Below, one piece after another: positions 33,063 through 44,761 of a stretch of 64,000 nucleotides of DNA (position 1 is the first letter of the stretch; each line of letters begins with the position of its first letter). The position numbers and the translations under genes are program-made. Source of the DNA: Scleromitrula shiraiana (Eukaryota; Ascomycota; Leotiomycetes; Helotiales; Sclerotiniaceae); contig JABELC010000002.1 of NCBI GenBank assembly GCA_028455995.1, positions 3,162,001 through 3,226,000 on the forward strand. The letters run 5' to 3'. The notes under the pieces are model-generated. The model ran no database searches and had not been told where the DNA came from. It saw only the letters and a program-made list of their open reading frames with translations.

Positions 33063-34600
33063 ATGGCTGCTTCAACAACCGTTTCCTACACGGCGAACGT
33101 AAGTAAATAAAACAAAACAAAAACTTCAATAGAAAATTTGTTTTACCCCGCCCGTTATCGGAATTGAATGAATACTAACATGTTTTTTCTTTCATACAGC
33201 TCATGAAATACATGGCGCTCGACCAAAAGGGATCTGCTATGGCAGAGTAAGCTATTTAACAAATATTATTTTTTTTTTTTTTCCTATGGTTTAAAATCTA
33301 ATCCTTTCCCAAAGGTACATCTGGATCGATTCTACAGGAGGTGTTCGCTCAAAGTCAAAGGTAAGAAGAAATCAATCTCCCCAGAATTTCATTCATGTTT
33401 GCCCATCGTTCTCAACAAAAATCAATTATAAATGACTCATGATTTTTTTTTACTAACATTTGCTTTTCAATTTCATAGACTCTCACCAAAGTCCCAGCCA
33501 GTGGTGAATTCACTCTCGCCGACCTTCCAGAATGGAATTTCGATGGTAGTTCAACCGGTCAAGCACCAGGTGATAACTCGGACGTATACCTCAGACCCGT
33601 CGCCATCTTCCCAGACCCATTCCGTGGTGCCCCCAACATCTTGGTCTTGACCGAATGTTGGGATCCCGATGGAACCCCAAACAAGTTCAACTATCGTCAT
33701 GAGTGCGCCAAACTTATGGAGGCTCACAAATCTTATGAACCTTGGTTCGGTTTGGAACAAGAATATACTCTTCTCGATATGTCGGATAGACCTTATGGAT
33801 GGCCTATTAATGGTTTCCCTGGTCCTCAAGGTCCTTACTACTGTGGTGTTGGTGCTGGAAAGGTCTTTTGCAGAGATATCGTCGAGGCTCATTACAAAGC
33901 TTGCTTAAATGCTGGTATTAAGATCTCCGGTACTAATGCCGAGGTTATGCCTGCTCAATGGGAGTTTCAAGTTGGTCCTTGTGAGGGTATTGAGAGTGGG
34001 TACCCCCCTTTGATTTTCATTATCAAATCTTGAAATTATGACTCATAACTGACCAATGTTTAGTGGGTGATCACCTTTGGTTGGCTCGTTTCCTCCTCAA
34101 CCGTGTGGCTGAAGAATTCGGTGCCAAGATCTCCTTCCACCCCAAGCCAATTCCAGGTGACTGGAACGGAGCTGGTCTTCACAGCAACTTCTCCAGTAAG
34201 GAGATGAGAGAAGAAGGTGGTATGAAACACATTGAAGCCGCCATCAAGAAGCTCGAAGGTCGCCACAAGGAGCACATTGCCGTTTACGGAGAAGACAACG
34301 ACATGCGTCTTACTGGTAGACATGAAACTGGTGCTATTGATTCTTTCACATATGGTGTAGCCAACCGTGGCGCATCCATTCGTATTCCTAGAGAATGTGG
34401 TCACAAGGGTTATGGATACTTTGAGGATAGAAGACCGGCTTCAAACGCTGATCCTTACCAAATTACTGGTATTATGATGGAGACTGTAAGTTTATATTCA
34501 TTTATGTTTTATATCTTCCAATTCTTTCTTCTTCACATTGTAGAATTTAGCTAATCATTCTCTCCCCTCTTAGATCTTCGGTGGACTTGATGGTAAATAG
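33063..34600 (+). CDS. Glutamine synthetase (type II, eukaryotic)
   Basis: Makes glutamine from glutamate, ammonium and ATP in the cytosol, the entry point of ammonium assimilation. There are six exons: 33063-33098, 33200-33246, 33315-33360, 33479-33995, 34064-34485 and 34574-34600; lengths sum to 365 codons (364 residues plus stop), close to the family's usual 355-370. The early codons MAASTTVSYTAN lead into a small exon, a common fungal arrangement. Motifs in order: WNFDGSSTGQAPGDNSDVYL, LVLTECWDPDG, WFGLEQEYTLL, GPYYCGVG, PAQWEFQVGPCEGI, GDWNGAGLHSNFSS, NRGASIRIPRECG and YFEDRRPASNADPY (metal, ATP and glutamate sites). The third and fourth exons meet at a clean SKSK-TLTKVPA junction. A long C/T-rich leader and a 5 kb gene-free upstream region suggest elaborate nitrogen control, but no GATA-factor site set was analysed. 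Confidence 0.97.
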
Positions 34601-35704
34601 ATGATGAATTCGTGTATGTAACAATGAACCGAACAGAATTGGTGGGCGTGGCGGAGCAAGTGAGATAATGGCTTGGCGATAAAGGTCGATTTTCTTGCAA
34701 GCGGATATTGAAATTTTATTTGACTGATTGATTCATTGCTTGATTGATTCAGAAATTCTTACAGTGCATCGCATATGGTGTTTTCCCCTCACACTATCTT
34801 CCTCTATTTGTTTTTCTTCAAAGATGAGTTTACATCGTATCATGATTTTTCTCATCCGGCTGGTTACCTGTTACTCGTGTAGTTGAGATTGAGATTGAAA
34901 TTGAAATTATGAACAACATCCTTATTTGATTTGAATTGATTTGAATTGATTTGACTTTGACTTTGTCTTGCTTGGCTCCTCTCATCGTGATTATGATTAT
35001 GATTATGATCATGATTATGATATCTATCTGGTTCTACCTCTGGCTATGGCTCTGGCTATGGATATGACTATGGCTATGGCTATCCCCCCTTCTATATAAG
35101 ATTACTTAGGTTATATCCGTGCATTCATACATACTATTTATTTATGTATGTATGTATGTATGTATGTATATCTTATTTTAGATTGTAGATTGTAGATTTT
35201 AGATTTTAGATTTTAGATTTTAGATTTTAGATTGGTGAATGGATGTGATGTGATGTGATGTGATGCGATATGATGCGGTTTACCCCGTCCGTTGGGAGGA
35301 TCTTCGTAGATGTAGATTGGGAGTGAAGGGTTGAGAAGGGGTTTGGTTTGGTTTGGTATGATATATGTATGGGTGGATGGATGGATGGATGGATGGATAT
35401 ATATATAAAACCGGGACGCTGTAGTTTCCTTTCCTTTCCTTTCCTTTCCTTGCTTCCCTTCCTTCCTGTTTATTTTCCGTTCCTTTTCCTTTTGATTTTT
35501 ATACGTACATCCATTCGTAAATATACATGCATATATAACCAGTTATTCGTCCATCTATCAACTCAGTCCAACCCGACCCAACCCGACCTAACTAAATCTA
35601 CTCCTATTCGTATTCGTATTCATATTTATATTTATATTTATATTTATATTCATATTTATATTCATATTTATATTCATATTTATATTCTCCACCCCTACTT
35701 CTTT
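34601..35704. other. Intergenic, repeat-rich 3' flank
   Basis: No gene. Contains a TATG run at about 35145-35170, a TTTTAGA run at about 35175-35233, (ATGG)n at about 35372-35399, CCTTT-type pyrimidine repeats at about 35427-35470 and a TATTCATATTTATATT-type tandem repeat at about 35613-35690. Confidence 0.7.
35613..35690. repeat. Tandem TATTTATAT/TATTCATAT repeat
   Basis: Six- and twelve-base AT-rich units head to tail, immediately downstream of the stop codon of the reverse-strand gene. Confidence 0.8.
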
Positions 35705-36783
35705 CTACGCACCCCTCTCCCTCTCCCTCTCCCTCCTAATCCTCTCCTCCTCCCCCCTCAACCTCTCCACCACCTTCCCCGTCAAAAATTCCGTTAACCC
35801 AAATATCCCCTCCCGTGTAATAATCCTATATGTCCCGCTATCTTGCCATCTACCCGGATATACTTTTCTCTTTTTCTCTCCTCCCTTTACCTCGCTTCCC
35901 TTTCCTTCAGTTCCTTCAGTTCCTTCGGTTCCTTCGGTTCCTTCGGTTCCCTCAACAAACTCCCCCTTCCCATCAACCTCCAAACTCCCAAAGATATCCT
36001 CCGGCCACGCAATGCGTCCGTAATCCGGCGGCGCCCGCGTATCGCTCAGGTGGATGTAGCCACCGCGGCCGTGGGAGCCGGCTGCTTGGGAGGTGTGGGT
36101 GTCTTGGAGGGGATTGGGATTGTGGGAGGATGGGGATGAGGAGCGTCGGGAGGAGAGGGGGGATTTGGGCAGGAAACTGTGCGAGGTGGTGGCGAATGCG
36201 GTGGCTTGGGATTGGAGTTGGGGGTCGAGGTGCGCGTTTTGCGAGAGGGTGGTGGAGAGGAGGGGGAGGAAGAGGGGGTTGGGGGTGAAGGTTTGGGGGG
36301 TGGGGGGGACTGTTGTCGTGTGGAGGTTAGTGGGTGTTGTTTTGGATGGATGGGTGGGTAGGATAGTTGGGAAGGGGGAAGCGAAGGTGGGAATGGGAAT
36401 GGAAATGGAAAGAATGGTATGTATGCGTGAGTGAGAAGGAATTGGAGAATGATCAAGAATACTTACTAGTACTACTCACTCCAAGCGCAAGCTCTTCGAT
36501 TGGTGGCGTGGTGGGAAGTAAACTTAATATATGTCTATCCGGCGCAGTTGTATGAACATACTATTTCTGAGTTAACAACAAAGTAAAGCAAAGCAATGTA
36601 AAGGATCTCTCCTCCTCTCACACATGGTTCTGAAAGACGAGAAAGAGAGGAAAGAAAACATACAATATGTGGATTCGACGGGAGTGTAGAAATCGTACGC
36701 TGGACAATCCATCTCGATTGCGGGTTTTGCAGTATGCGTAACGTATGCGAGAGGGTTCGAGTAGTCGTGAGTATTTGTAACAT
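35705..36783 (-). CDS. Conserved fungal protein with mitochondrial presequence, three exons
   Basis: A gene easily missed because each exon is GC- or repeat-biased. Reverse-strand exons are 36783-36664, 36560-36467 and 36309-35705. Introns are GTATGT...AATAG (103 nt) and GTAAGT...ACAACAG (157 nt, ACTAAC branch). Exons sum to exactly 273 codons (272 residues). The N-terminus MLQILTTTRTLSHTLRILQ is Arg/Ser/Thr/Leu-rich without acids, a typical matrix-targeting presequence; an upstream in-frame ATG at 36855 is the alternative start. The body has APDRHILSLLPTTPPIEELA, TPNPLFLPLLSTTL, GGYIHLSDTRAPPDYGRIAW and PEDIFGSLEVDGKG, then a (TEG)n repeat, and SGTYRIITREGIFGLTEFL near the C-terminus. I recall a similar layout in other fungal proteins but know no function. 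Confidence 0.7.
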
Positions 36784-38262
36784 TTTAAATATGAGATTGG
36801 GATGGCGTGCTAGAGGGGGAGGGGGATTCTTGGGGATTATAATATTTGGGCGCACATTGGATGGATGAATTTTGGGTTCATGGGCTTGATTGCTGGATTA
36901 GGAAATTAGCTTGATTGGAATGGGGTTTACCGCTTTTCTTTTTGGGATGGTGGACGCTAGGCTTTGTTTGGTTGGGCGATGGGCAGAATTGGAGATATGG
37001 TTTTGAGCTTGGGTTGTGAAGTGCTACCATCCATCGATTATTAAGTCCTGTTAGACTGTTTGTTGAGCTATGGATGATTTATCTGGTCTGTGGAATTGAA
37101 TTAGATACATGGTAGAATAGTAGAGATCAGTTATTGTTGGATTTATACAGTTTTTGTTATGCAGATCCTCAAGGAAATGGTACCTATGCTCAGCATTTCA
37201 TATGAAGATTGTTATGAGAGATAATCGTGTGAAAAATATATCAATTCATCCAGCAGAGCATCTGATCGATACTGTCTTGATGAATGTGATTGAAGTATTG
37301 AAATTGATATGGACTGATTCAATACACTTCACACACACACACACCCTTTTATCCTACTAATGTAAACAAATAACTTCGAAAGAAGAGTTATTAAACCCTT
37401 TCAAGAAGAAGGATGGTAGAATTGATGAATACTGAGAACATCACAACGTGAGCATGATAACGAGGATAACTCTGATCAAAATGAATAATTATTAGTCCAG
37501 ATGAAAATTGTGATCGCCGTCTTGAGTATAATATCGCCGTTTTATTATACTCAGTCATATATGATACTAAAATTAGGCTAAGTACTCGAGTATACAGTGA
37601 ATTATCTCTCAATTCTTAATCTAACCACGAGTTTTCTAGAAATAATATTATTGAAGTTCTCCGAGTATCGCGAATATTTGCGTGGAATTTTACTTTCGTT
37701 TCATCTTTCCACGATCATTTGTAATCTAATTATAAGAAATCGGATGAATACAATATATCCTCAAAATTCTATACTTCTCTCTCTTTCTCTACTGTCGAGC
37801 TACCATTCCCCCATGCATATGTATGTATGTATGTATGTCGGTACAAATATGAAACTAAGGTTCCCCAGATATCGCTAAAAAAGAAGAGAGCTTCCCATTC
37901 CCATGGATAATTACTGCAAGCCATTTCTCATCGAGACACCACCTCAATCAACTTTCTTTGTAACCACCAGAAATAGGGTCAAAATATCCCAAAACTCTCT
38001 CCAAATTCACTAGAATTATTTGTTTATCTGAATTCTCGAAAAGAAAATTAGTTCTCTGACTCCTTGAAACTTCTTTACTTACTCATATCAGGACGTGATT
38101 CATACTTCCATCTATTTATTAAAGCTATACCCGACAGCACACGCCACGGATAATTCTTTGGTGGGGTTAAACAACGTCAGTCAAATCAAGATTAAGAAAT
38201 TCCCCCGAATCTCAAACACATATCCTCCCAATAAGGAATTGAAATATTAAAATAACTCAACC
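36784..38262. other. Divergent intergenic region before SNF1
   Basis: No gene supported. There is a short (CA)n run near 37327-37345 and a (TATG)n run near 37819-37838. The last 160 bases form the SNF1 leader. Confidence 0.5.
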
Positions 38263-40781
38263 ATGAATCGATATGATGATGGGGAGCTAGAGATATCTCT
38301 GGCACCTTCTGCGAATCGTCGCGCGCATCATAGATCATCGGAAGCCAATTCAACATCACGTCGTGAATCAAATGGAGGACCCCGAAGACAAATGGAGGTT
38401 CCGGCTCCTCAAAGGAAGATGGAGCAACGTGTTGGCCAATACTCTGTCATAAAGACTCTAGGTGAAGGATCTTTCGGAAAGGTTAAACTTGCTGTACATA
38501 GGGTGACGGGTCAACAAGTTGCCTTGAAGATAATTGCGAGGAAGAAGTTAATCAGTCGTGATATGGCTGGGAGAGTCGAGAGAGAGATCGAATATTTACA
38601 ATTACTTAGACATCCTCATATTATCAAATTGTGAGTAACATCTATTTCCTCCTTCCGCCAATCAATTCATGGAATCTCATCTAATTACAAATTTCCTAGA
38701 TATACGGTAATTAAAACCCCCGCGGAGATTATAATGGTTCTGGAGTACGCTGGTAATGAGTTATTCGACTATATTGTACAACATGGGAAAATGAGAGAGG
38801 ATAAAGCAAGACGATTCTTCCAACAGATTATTTGCGCAGTTGAATATTGTCACAGACATAAAATCGTTCATCGAGATCTTAAACCAGAGAATCTACTACT
38901 CGATGAAAACTTGAACGTTAAGATCGCCGATTTTGGTCTCAGCAATATCATGACGGATGGAAACTTTTTAAAGACTAGTTGCGGAAGTCCGAATTATGCT
39001 GCACCGGAGGTTATTAATGGTAAATTATACGCTGGTCCGGAAGTCGATGTTTGGAGTTGTGGAGTTATTTTATATGTTTTACTCGTTGGAAGATTACCTT
39101 TTGATGATGAGCATATTCCATCACTATTTGCGAAGATTGGCAAAGGGCAATATGTTGTCCCGAGTTACATGGGAAGAGATGCTGCTGCATTGATTAAAAA
39201 GATGTTAGCAGTCAATCCGGTACACCGAGTTACTATTGCCGAAATTCGAGATGATCCGTGGTTTCTTACTGGTTTACCACCATATTTGCAACCACCTGTT
39301 GAAGAATTCATTGATACAGGAGTTGATCCCGCAAAAGCTATTAATCCTAGAGCCATTGCGCCACATGCGAGTCCTGCTATTCAAGAGAAATTACACGTAC
39401 AAGTTACGGAGAAGATCAGTAAGACGATGGGTTATGGTATTAAGGATGTGCAGGAAGCTTTAGCAGCTGAAGAACCTTCTGCAATTAAAGATGCGTATTT
39501 GATTGTTCGAGAGAACAAATTGATGCAAGCAAATCGTAAGTTTTATGATATAATTACCAGATCCTTAAAAACAGTTCGACAGTTTGATATTTCTATGACT
39601 AACATCTCTATAGCAAACCTTACTGATGATAAAAATCAACTTGTCTTCCAAATTCCTTCGCCTCCAAATTGGAATGAACATTCAATATTGATGAATGAAC
39701 CAAATTCTCCCGTCATGAAAGAACGACCAGGCAATATCCTACCATTCCAACCTAGACCTAGTTCCCTTCTTGACGCAGTTTCACCACGATCTACTAGCTC
39801 TGCAGGCACCGACAGATCATTTGTTCGACCATACGTTAGCAGGATTGGTATCCTACCCAGTAGTATACCACTGTATCACAAAGAGTTTATGGAAGCCCAT
39901 AGATCAGGAGCTGATCATCCAAGTAGCCTATCTACAACTCATGCCGAGAATAATCAACCACAACCTCAAACAGAGGCCGAAAAACAAGAAACGGCTCGTC
40001 GACTCAATCCTCATTCAAGAAGCTACTCAAGACTTGAGGAAGCCAGTAAAAAACCTGCTGGAATGACTCAACTTCCTACGAAAAAGGCAAAACCTATAAA
40101 ATGGCAATTTGGTATTCGTTCACGAAGTTCTCCAGTTGAGGCAATTGGGTGCATTTATAGAGCTTTACAAAAACTTGGTGCTGAATGGCGAACAGATGAG
40201 GAATGGCAATCACGTGTGAATGGGGGTGATGAAGCAAAGTGAGTTTTTTTTATGAGTCTGCTGGATGAATTTATAATAACCTGTCTTTTAGGGTCAATGA
40301 TGAAAACTCTGGGTCTCAAGGAAGTGGTGCATCTTTGCATCACTGTACCTCGTTGAATAATGAAGGCTCATCAAACAAGAGAGATAAGCAATCTCGCTAC
40401 AAATTACCAGATGATCCATGGGTTTTACATGTTCGTTGGAAGAAAGACGGTATGTATATGTTGACTCATTTTTATCTTTATCAGTCAAATTAACCATTGT
40501 CAGATATTCGACGTCACTCCATAGCCTCTCTAAACAGTGCAACTGGTTCTCTTCCTCGGCATGAACCCCTCTCTCCGACCGGAAGCTCTGTCGATAGCGT
40601 CATCATGCATCTTGATATTCAACTATATGAAATGGAGCCTTCAGTATATCTCGTCGACTTCAAGTGTGCAGGCTACGAGACAGCAGATGGAATGATGTGC
40701 GACGAAAAGGACGTCACAAGTCCATTTCCATTCTTGGATTTGGCTAGTAAGTTGATCATCCAATTGGCGGAAGTTGAATAA
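38263..40781 (+). CDS. SNF1: SNF1/AMPK catalytic subunit, carbon catabolite derepression Ser/Thr kinase
   Basis: Energy-sensing kinase; in plant pathogens it is needed for expression of cell-wall-degrading enzymes. Exons are 38263-38630, 38700-40238, 40292-40449 and 40504-40781; lengths sum to 781 codons (780 residues plus stop). The kinase domain starts near residue 60: glycine loop GEGSFGKV, catalytic Lys89 (VALKI), HRDLKPEN with Asp182, DFG with Asp200 and activation-loop Thr215 in LKTSCGSPNYAAPEV, the Thr expected to be phosphorylated by upstream kinases. A UBA-like autoinhibitory segment follows (ISKTMGYGIKDVQEALAAEE), then a Ser/Pro/Gln-rich linker, IKWQFGIRSRSSPVEAIGCIYRALQKLGAEW, and a C-terminal regulatory-subunit-binding region (VYLVDFKCAGYE...FPFLDLASKLIIQLAEVE). 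All landmarks are intact. The first intron splits a Leu codon right after HPHIIK. Confidence 0.97.
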
Positions 40782-41997
40782 CAAGTTCATCACACTTGGA
40801 TTCCGTAATCATGATGAAGACTACGAAGATACGATATATGATACATACCTTTATTTTTGGAACTGGGAAAGGGGCTGGCTATATGGATGGGAATTATGGA
40901 CCTTTCATTCGATAATGAATCATTAATATAGCATAGTGTTTTCGGAGGGTAGCAATATATTTTTTGGGACTGGGAGGCGGTCGATGAAGGTCGTCTTGTT
41001 GTTTATTTCTTGAACGAGAGGTATGGACGTATGGATTGGTTGATGGAAAACAAGGGCAATTTGCACCTCACCTAGGAAGTCAACACCAGAATACGATAAT
41101 CATACTTCGCTAAGACATTATATTTCCACGGCGTTGGCGTTTTGCTTACTTGAGAGATGTTACGGTCATATGGGATGCATTTGTAGCTACTTGCGATTTA
41201 ATTTCGATAATTCTTGACTCGGGTATACATGAAGTGAGGAAGGGGGTAAGGAGAGAACGAGGGATGAATGGCTGGATGGATTGAGATATGTGGCTCAATG
41301 TGAACAGTAGAGGAAATTTCAGAAACTTGCATATGTTAGATATTTAGCTACTTGAGGATAACCGTATGAGTGACGGAAACAGGATTGAATGATAATAGGG
41401 TCAAAACATAGAATCAAATCAATACGACCCGCACAATCATGGCTTACAAATTCTTCATGAACGAACATGAATGTGAAATCCCTTAATGAGACTAGTTATC
41501 TAAATAATAACTGTAACAATGAATGCCATATATGATAAAGAAACCAATATATTATTGGGCAGTAGTAAAAGATTTTTTAGCCCAAGTATGAAAGAAACAA
41601 TCATTAACTCGATAACGAAGTTCCACTAACCTCGGTTACATACGATTAAGCGGGGGCACTAAGGGGGGAGGACAAAGAAAGTCCTTGTTGCCCTGACGCT
41701 AAGAGTGTATATTTTTAACATTTATCAAGACCGTGTCTCTTTATTAAAAGATAAGACGAGAAAATTTTGCGGAACTATGAGAGAAAGAATGGAAGGAAAG
41801 AACACTTGCATTGCAACGTTAATTTGGAATTTAAGTCTATAGATTGGACAGTGAAATATCGTTACGTGAAAAGAACTCCAGCCAGCTGTTTCTATGATAA
41901 CAGAGAAGGAGAGAGGGAGAGATAATCAACATCTCCCACTTAGGAATCTAAAAAAGAAAAGAAAAAGTAGAGAGAAGAAAAAGAATCTATCCAACAT
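40782..41997. other. Intergenic region between convergent genes
   Basis: No gene or clear repeat; ordinary composition. Confidence 0.4.
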
Positions 41998-42815
41998 CTA
42001 GTTCGAGAAGATAATGGATAGGCTCCCTCCGTTCGAAAATCCTTGACATCCTCCCGATGGATTGCCATCATAAACTCCATAGCTAGCACCAGGTTGACTC
42101 CCATTAGCACAACCGACCAAATTGTAAGTGCCAGAATTACCACATGTATTGCCGCTCTTGCATTGGAACGAGCAAAGTGACATGTTCGATGTACATCCAT
42201 TGCTGGCAACTTTAATCGACATAGCATTTCCCCCCATATTAACCTCGCGCGACACGTCCACGGTGGCAGATGCGCCGGTGGTGAATTCTCCCCAGGTATT
42301 GTAGACCTGTCCGTATTGACTCAGCGTGGTGAGATCGTTGTACAGACCTGCGAAACCGCCCGAAACCCCATTTGCCAACGAGAGCGTGACGCTGGCGCCG
42401 ACAGTCAGGGAGTACGAGATTGCGGGGTTTCGGGCGTTCATGAACGAGGCTTGGTAATCGCCTGCTGCTTGTACCCAGACGATGAGTGTGATTGGTGCGC
42501 CTGCGTTGTTGGTGTACACGAATGTGTTGGGTCCTTGGTTTCCGATCCAGACTCCGCCGTTGGCGGCTCTGGCGTTTGTTCCCATGCCGGCGAATCCGAT
42601 GGCGGACATGTGGTTGCAGTGGTCTACGGTGAGGCCTGATACTGGAGCTGCGCAGGAGAAGGTACGTTTCTCGAGAGAATTGGGTCTGTGAATGGAGTTG
42701 GTACCGCGATATACTGGAAGGGTGGTGATGGTACTTACGCTGGAATCGAAGGAGCAGCTAATGCTAGGGAGAGCATGGTCATCCCCGCAATGATACTGGT
42801 AGTAGAAAACATCAT
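41998..42815 (-). CDS. Small secreted protein with KEX2-type propeptide, effector candidate
   Basis: Two reverse-strand exons (42815-42739 and 42685-41998; intron GTAAGT...CACAG) encode 254 residues. Residues 1-21 are a signal peptide (hydrophobic core IIAGMTMLSLALAA). A short propeptide ends in EKR at about 31-33, a KEX2 cleavage site, so the mature protein starts near TFSCAAPVSGLTVDHC. The mature part is Gly/Asn/Ser/Ala-rich, with paired cysteines clustered at the two ends (CAAP...DHC; GCTSNMSLCSFQCKSGNTC; GCANG; GGCQG) and motifs TFVYTNNAGAPITLIVW and LYNDLTTLSQYGQVYNTW. I recall similar conserved secreted proteins, some annotated as effectors, in other plant-associated ascomycetes, but name no family. 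The acceptor was chosen because the nearer AG breaks the frame. No enzyme motif is visible. Confidence 0.8.
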
Positions 42816-43680
42816 ATTTGCTGTGTAACTTAAGTATATTCTATATAAGTAGTGTTGGAATGTAGAAAGAGAGACTTTCGTAGAGAATCGTTATAGATCA
42901 ATGAATGACTCGTTTTGAAGACAATATTAATGAGTGACTTGTTTTGAAAACAATACTAATGAGTGACTGGAGGTTGACGAGACTTTATATAGATCAATGA
43001 GTGAAGACAAAAGATTTGAATGAGAGAAGAATATGACTAGACTCGACAACGCGATAAAGGAGTGACTTTATAATGGTGGAGAGTTTGGTACACTAAGTGG
43101 GCAGGCTGATGAAAGATTAAGAAACAAAGACATGCCTGTACTTAAGTACAGTAAGCTCTACTCTACTAGACGGTGGAGCCGGTCGTGGAATGCTTAGTCT
43201 GGAGACTCCTCCATGGCTACTCGAGCCTTGGGGGATTTTTACTTGATTTTCTGTTACGAGGGTTGTGGCAGACTTGCTTGGTACCTTGAGGAATGCTGCC
43301 CCTAGTGGTGCGGAATGCCGCCCCAGCGAGAAATTAAAAACAATCCTAGAACACATGGAGTTCTATTAAAATGCTACGCCGCAATGATCGAGAAACAACT
43401 TTGTTTGTCAAGCCTCAAACGTGTTCCTGACGTGAGGTTCCTTCCATATAAAGGAACTGATAAGGAACTATTTTGGTATATAGGCTATGAGCTTCGCGGC
43501 AGTGAAGTTTCAAACTGTATGAAATTTTTTACCAATCATTGAACTCGAAAATGTTCGTGTGGTCGTAAGGATTTCATTTCCCAACTTGAAGAATCCTTAT
43601 TATCATGACTATGCGGTGCGTGGGAATCACCACGATTCCAGAAGCGACAACAAAATACTACACTACTCGGTTAAATTAAA
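42816..43680. other. Promoter-side intergenic region of the secreted protein
   Basis: No gene supported. A short near-repeat, ATGAGTGACTTG/ATGAATGACTCG (three variants around 42902-42965), lies just upstream of the secreted-protein gene. Confidence 0.4.
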
Positions 43681-43689
43681 ATTGAAGCG

Positions 43690-44120
43690 CGCGCAAATTG
43701 CTGAATAATCTCAAAATCAACGATTTTGAATAAAACGTTTTATTTTAAATTATTTATATCGTTATTAATATTATTTTACTTACTAGTATTTTAATTAATT
43801 ATATAATTAATAACTTGAATATATATATTTAATTGAAATACTAGTACTATCTTCAACTTCAATTGAACTTGTCAGAAGTTTTTATATATTCAAGTTCAAG
43901 TTTCTAACTTAGTACTTGAATATTATATTAATATAAGAGATGTTTTATACAAAATCATAGATTTAAGGTTCAACTATTTAGTAATTTAGCGCGTGCTACA
44001 ATTATCATTTAAACGAGTACAATGTTCATTACTAGTAACTGGAATGATCCCGACTCGGGTTCCAAATGAGAACCACTTGAATTGCCAACAATCAAACACA
44101 GTATTCAACTTTTCTATGGT
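43690..44120. repeat. AT-rich RIP-type relic with ACTAGT words
   Basis: AT-rich sequence with ACTAGTA and TTCAAGTT words. Its right part from 44098 (CACAGTATTCAACTTTTC) matches the left edge of the 14.3-16.2 kb island and is less mutated than that copy, with C and G retained where the other has T and A. Confidence 0.7.
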
Positions 44121-44248
44121 AGTGGATGATTAATAAATGTTACTCAGCATTTATTCTATAATCACCGACAATACGATTTATTTTTGCTGATTATATAAAG
44201 TCTGACATAATCTCACTAAACTTTTAATTTATAGACATTTATAGACTG

Positions 44249-44317
44249 TACAGCACTAGAATACAGCATAGTACAGCACGAGAATACAGCATAGTACAGC
44301 ACTAAAATACAGTATAC
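44249..44317. repeat. 23-bp tandem repeat, three copies
   Basis: Three consecutive 23-bp units starting TACAGCAC, containing AATACAG and ending ATAG/ATAC. The third copy has drifted by a few substitutions. Confidence 0.85.
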
Positions 44318-44554
44318 TATAGTACTATCATATAGTGCAGTACGGTATAACATAGCGCTCGGGAGCTTGTAAGCACTAGAAGCCCCTATAAATTAGTGAT
44401 TAAGAGCCTGTATCAAAAGTCTATACAGGCTTAGGTAAGCATAAAACTTTTTTTTCTAAGTTGAAAGAGAGCGTTTCATAAAGGGTTTAGCGCAGTTGTT
44501 AGATCGTTTGGCAATCCAGACGCTCCCCCAAATTGTCAGTCAAGGTTGGATCAC

Positions 44555-44761
44555 TAGAGTGTTTTTGTAAAAAAATAATTTTTTATTTTATTTTTTAATT
44601 TTAAATATTTAGTATTTAATTAACATTAATTAATATTTAAAATTAAAAAGATAACTGTAAAATTGCTTTTTTAGCTTAACTTTTATATTATTTTGAGAAA
44701 AAGGATCATATGATATCCATTATATATATTGTTTGTATTTTTTTTTTGCAAAAACACTCTA
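44555..44761. mobile_element. TA-flanked MITE (Tc1/mariner type), short copy
   Basis: The terminal inverted repeats GAGTGTTTTTGTAAAAAAAT (left) and the reverse complement of GAGTGTTTTTGCAAAAAAA (right) face each other at 44557 and 44759, each bordered by TA, the Tc1/mariner target duplication. The element is about 203 bp with no open frame. Its right half (GCTTTTTTAGCTTAACTTTTATAT...TGCAAAAACACTC) is homologous to the right end of the larger copy at 55325-55400, with transition-type differences. Confidence 0.85.

Noticed and set aside
36046..36456. Long proline-rich reverse-strand open frame
   Set aside because: An alternative frame of exon 3 and intron 2 of the mitochondrial-type gene; no conserved motif, and the spliced frame is better supported.
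42316..42691. Forward open frames over the secreted-protein gene
   Set aside because: Antisense shadows of a clear signal-peptide gene.
44470..44556. tRNA-derived SINE head: A-box-like TTTAGCGCAGTTGTTAGATCG and B-box-like GGTTGGATCAC
   Set aside because: Spacing is plausible but the B box is poor, no tail is seen, and the sequence runs into the MITE; a single weak match.
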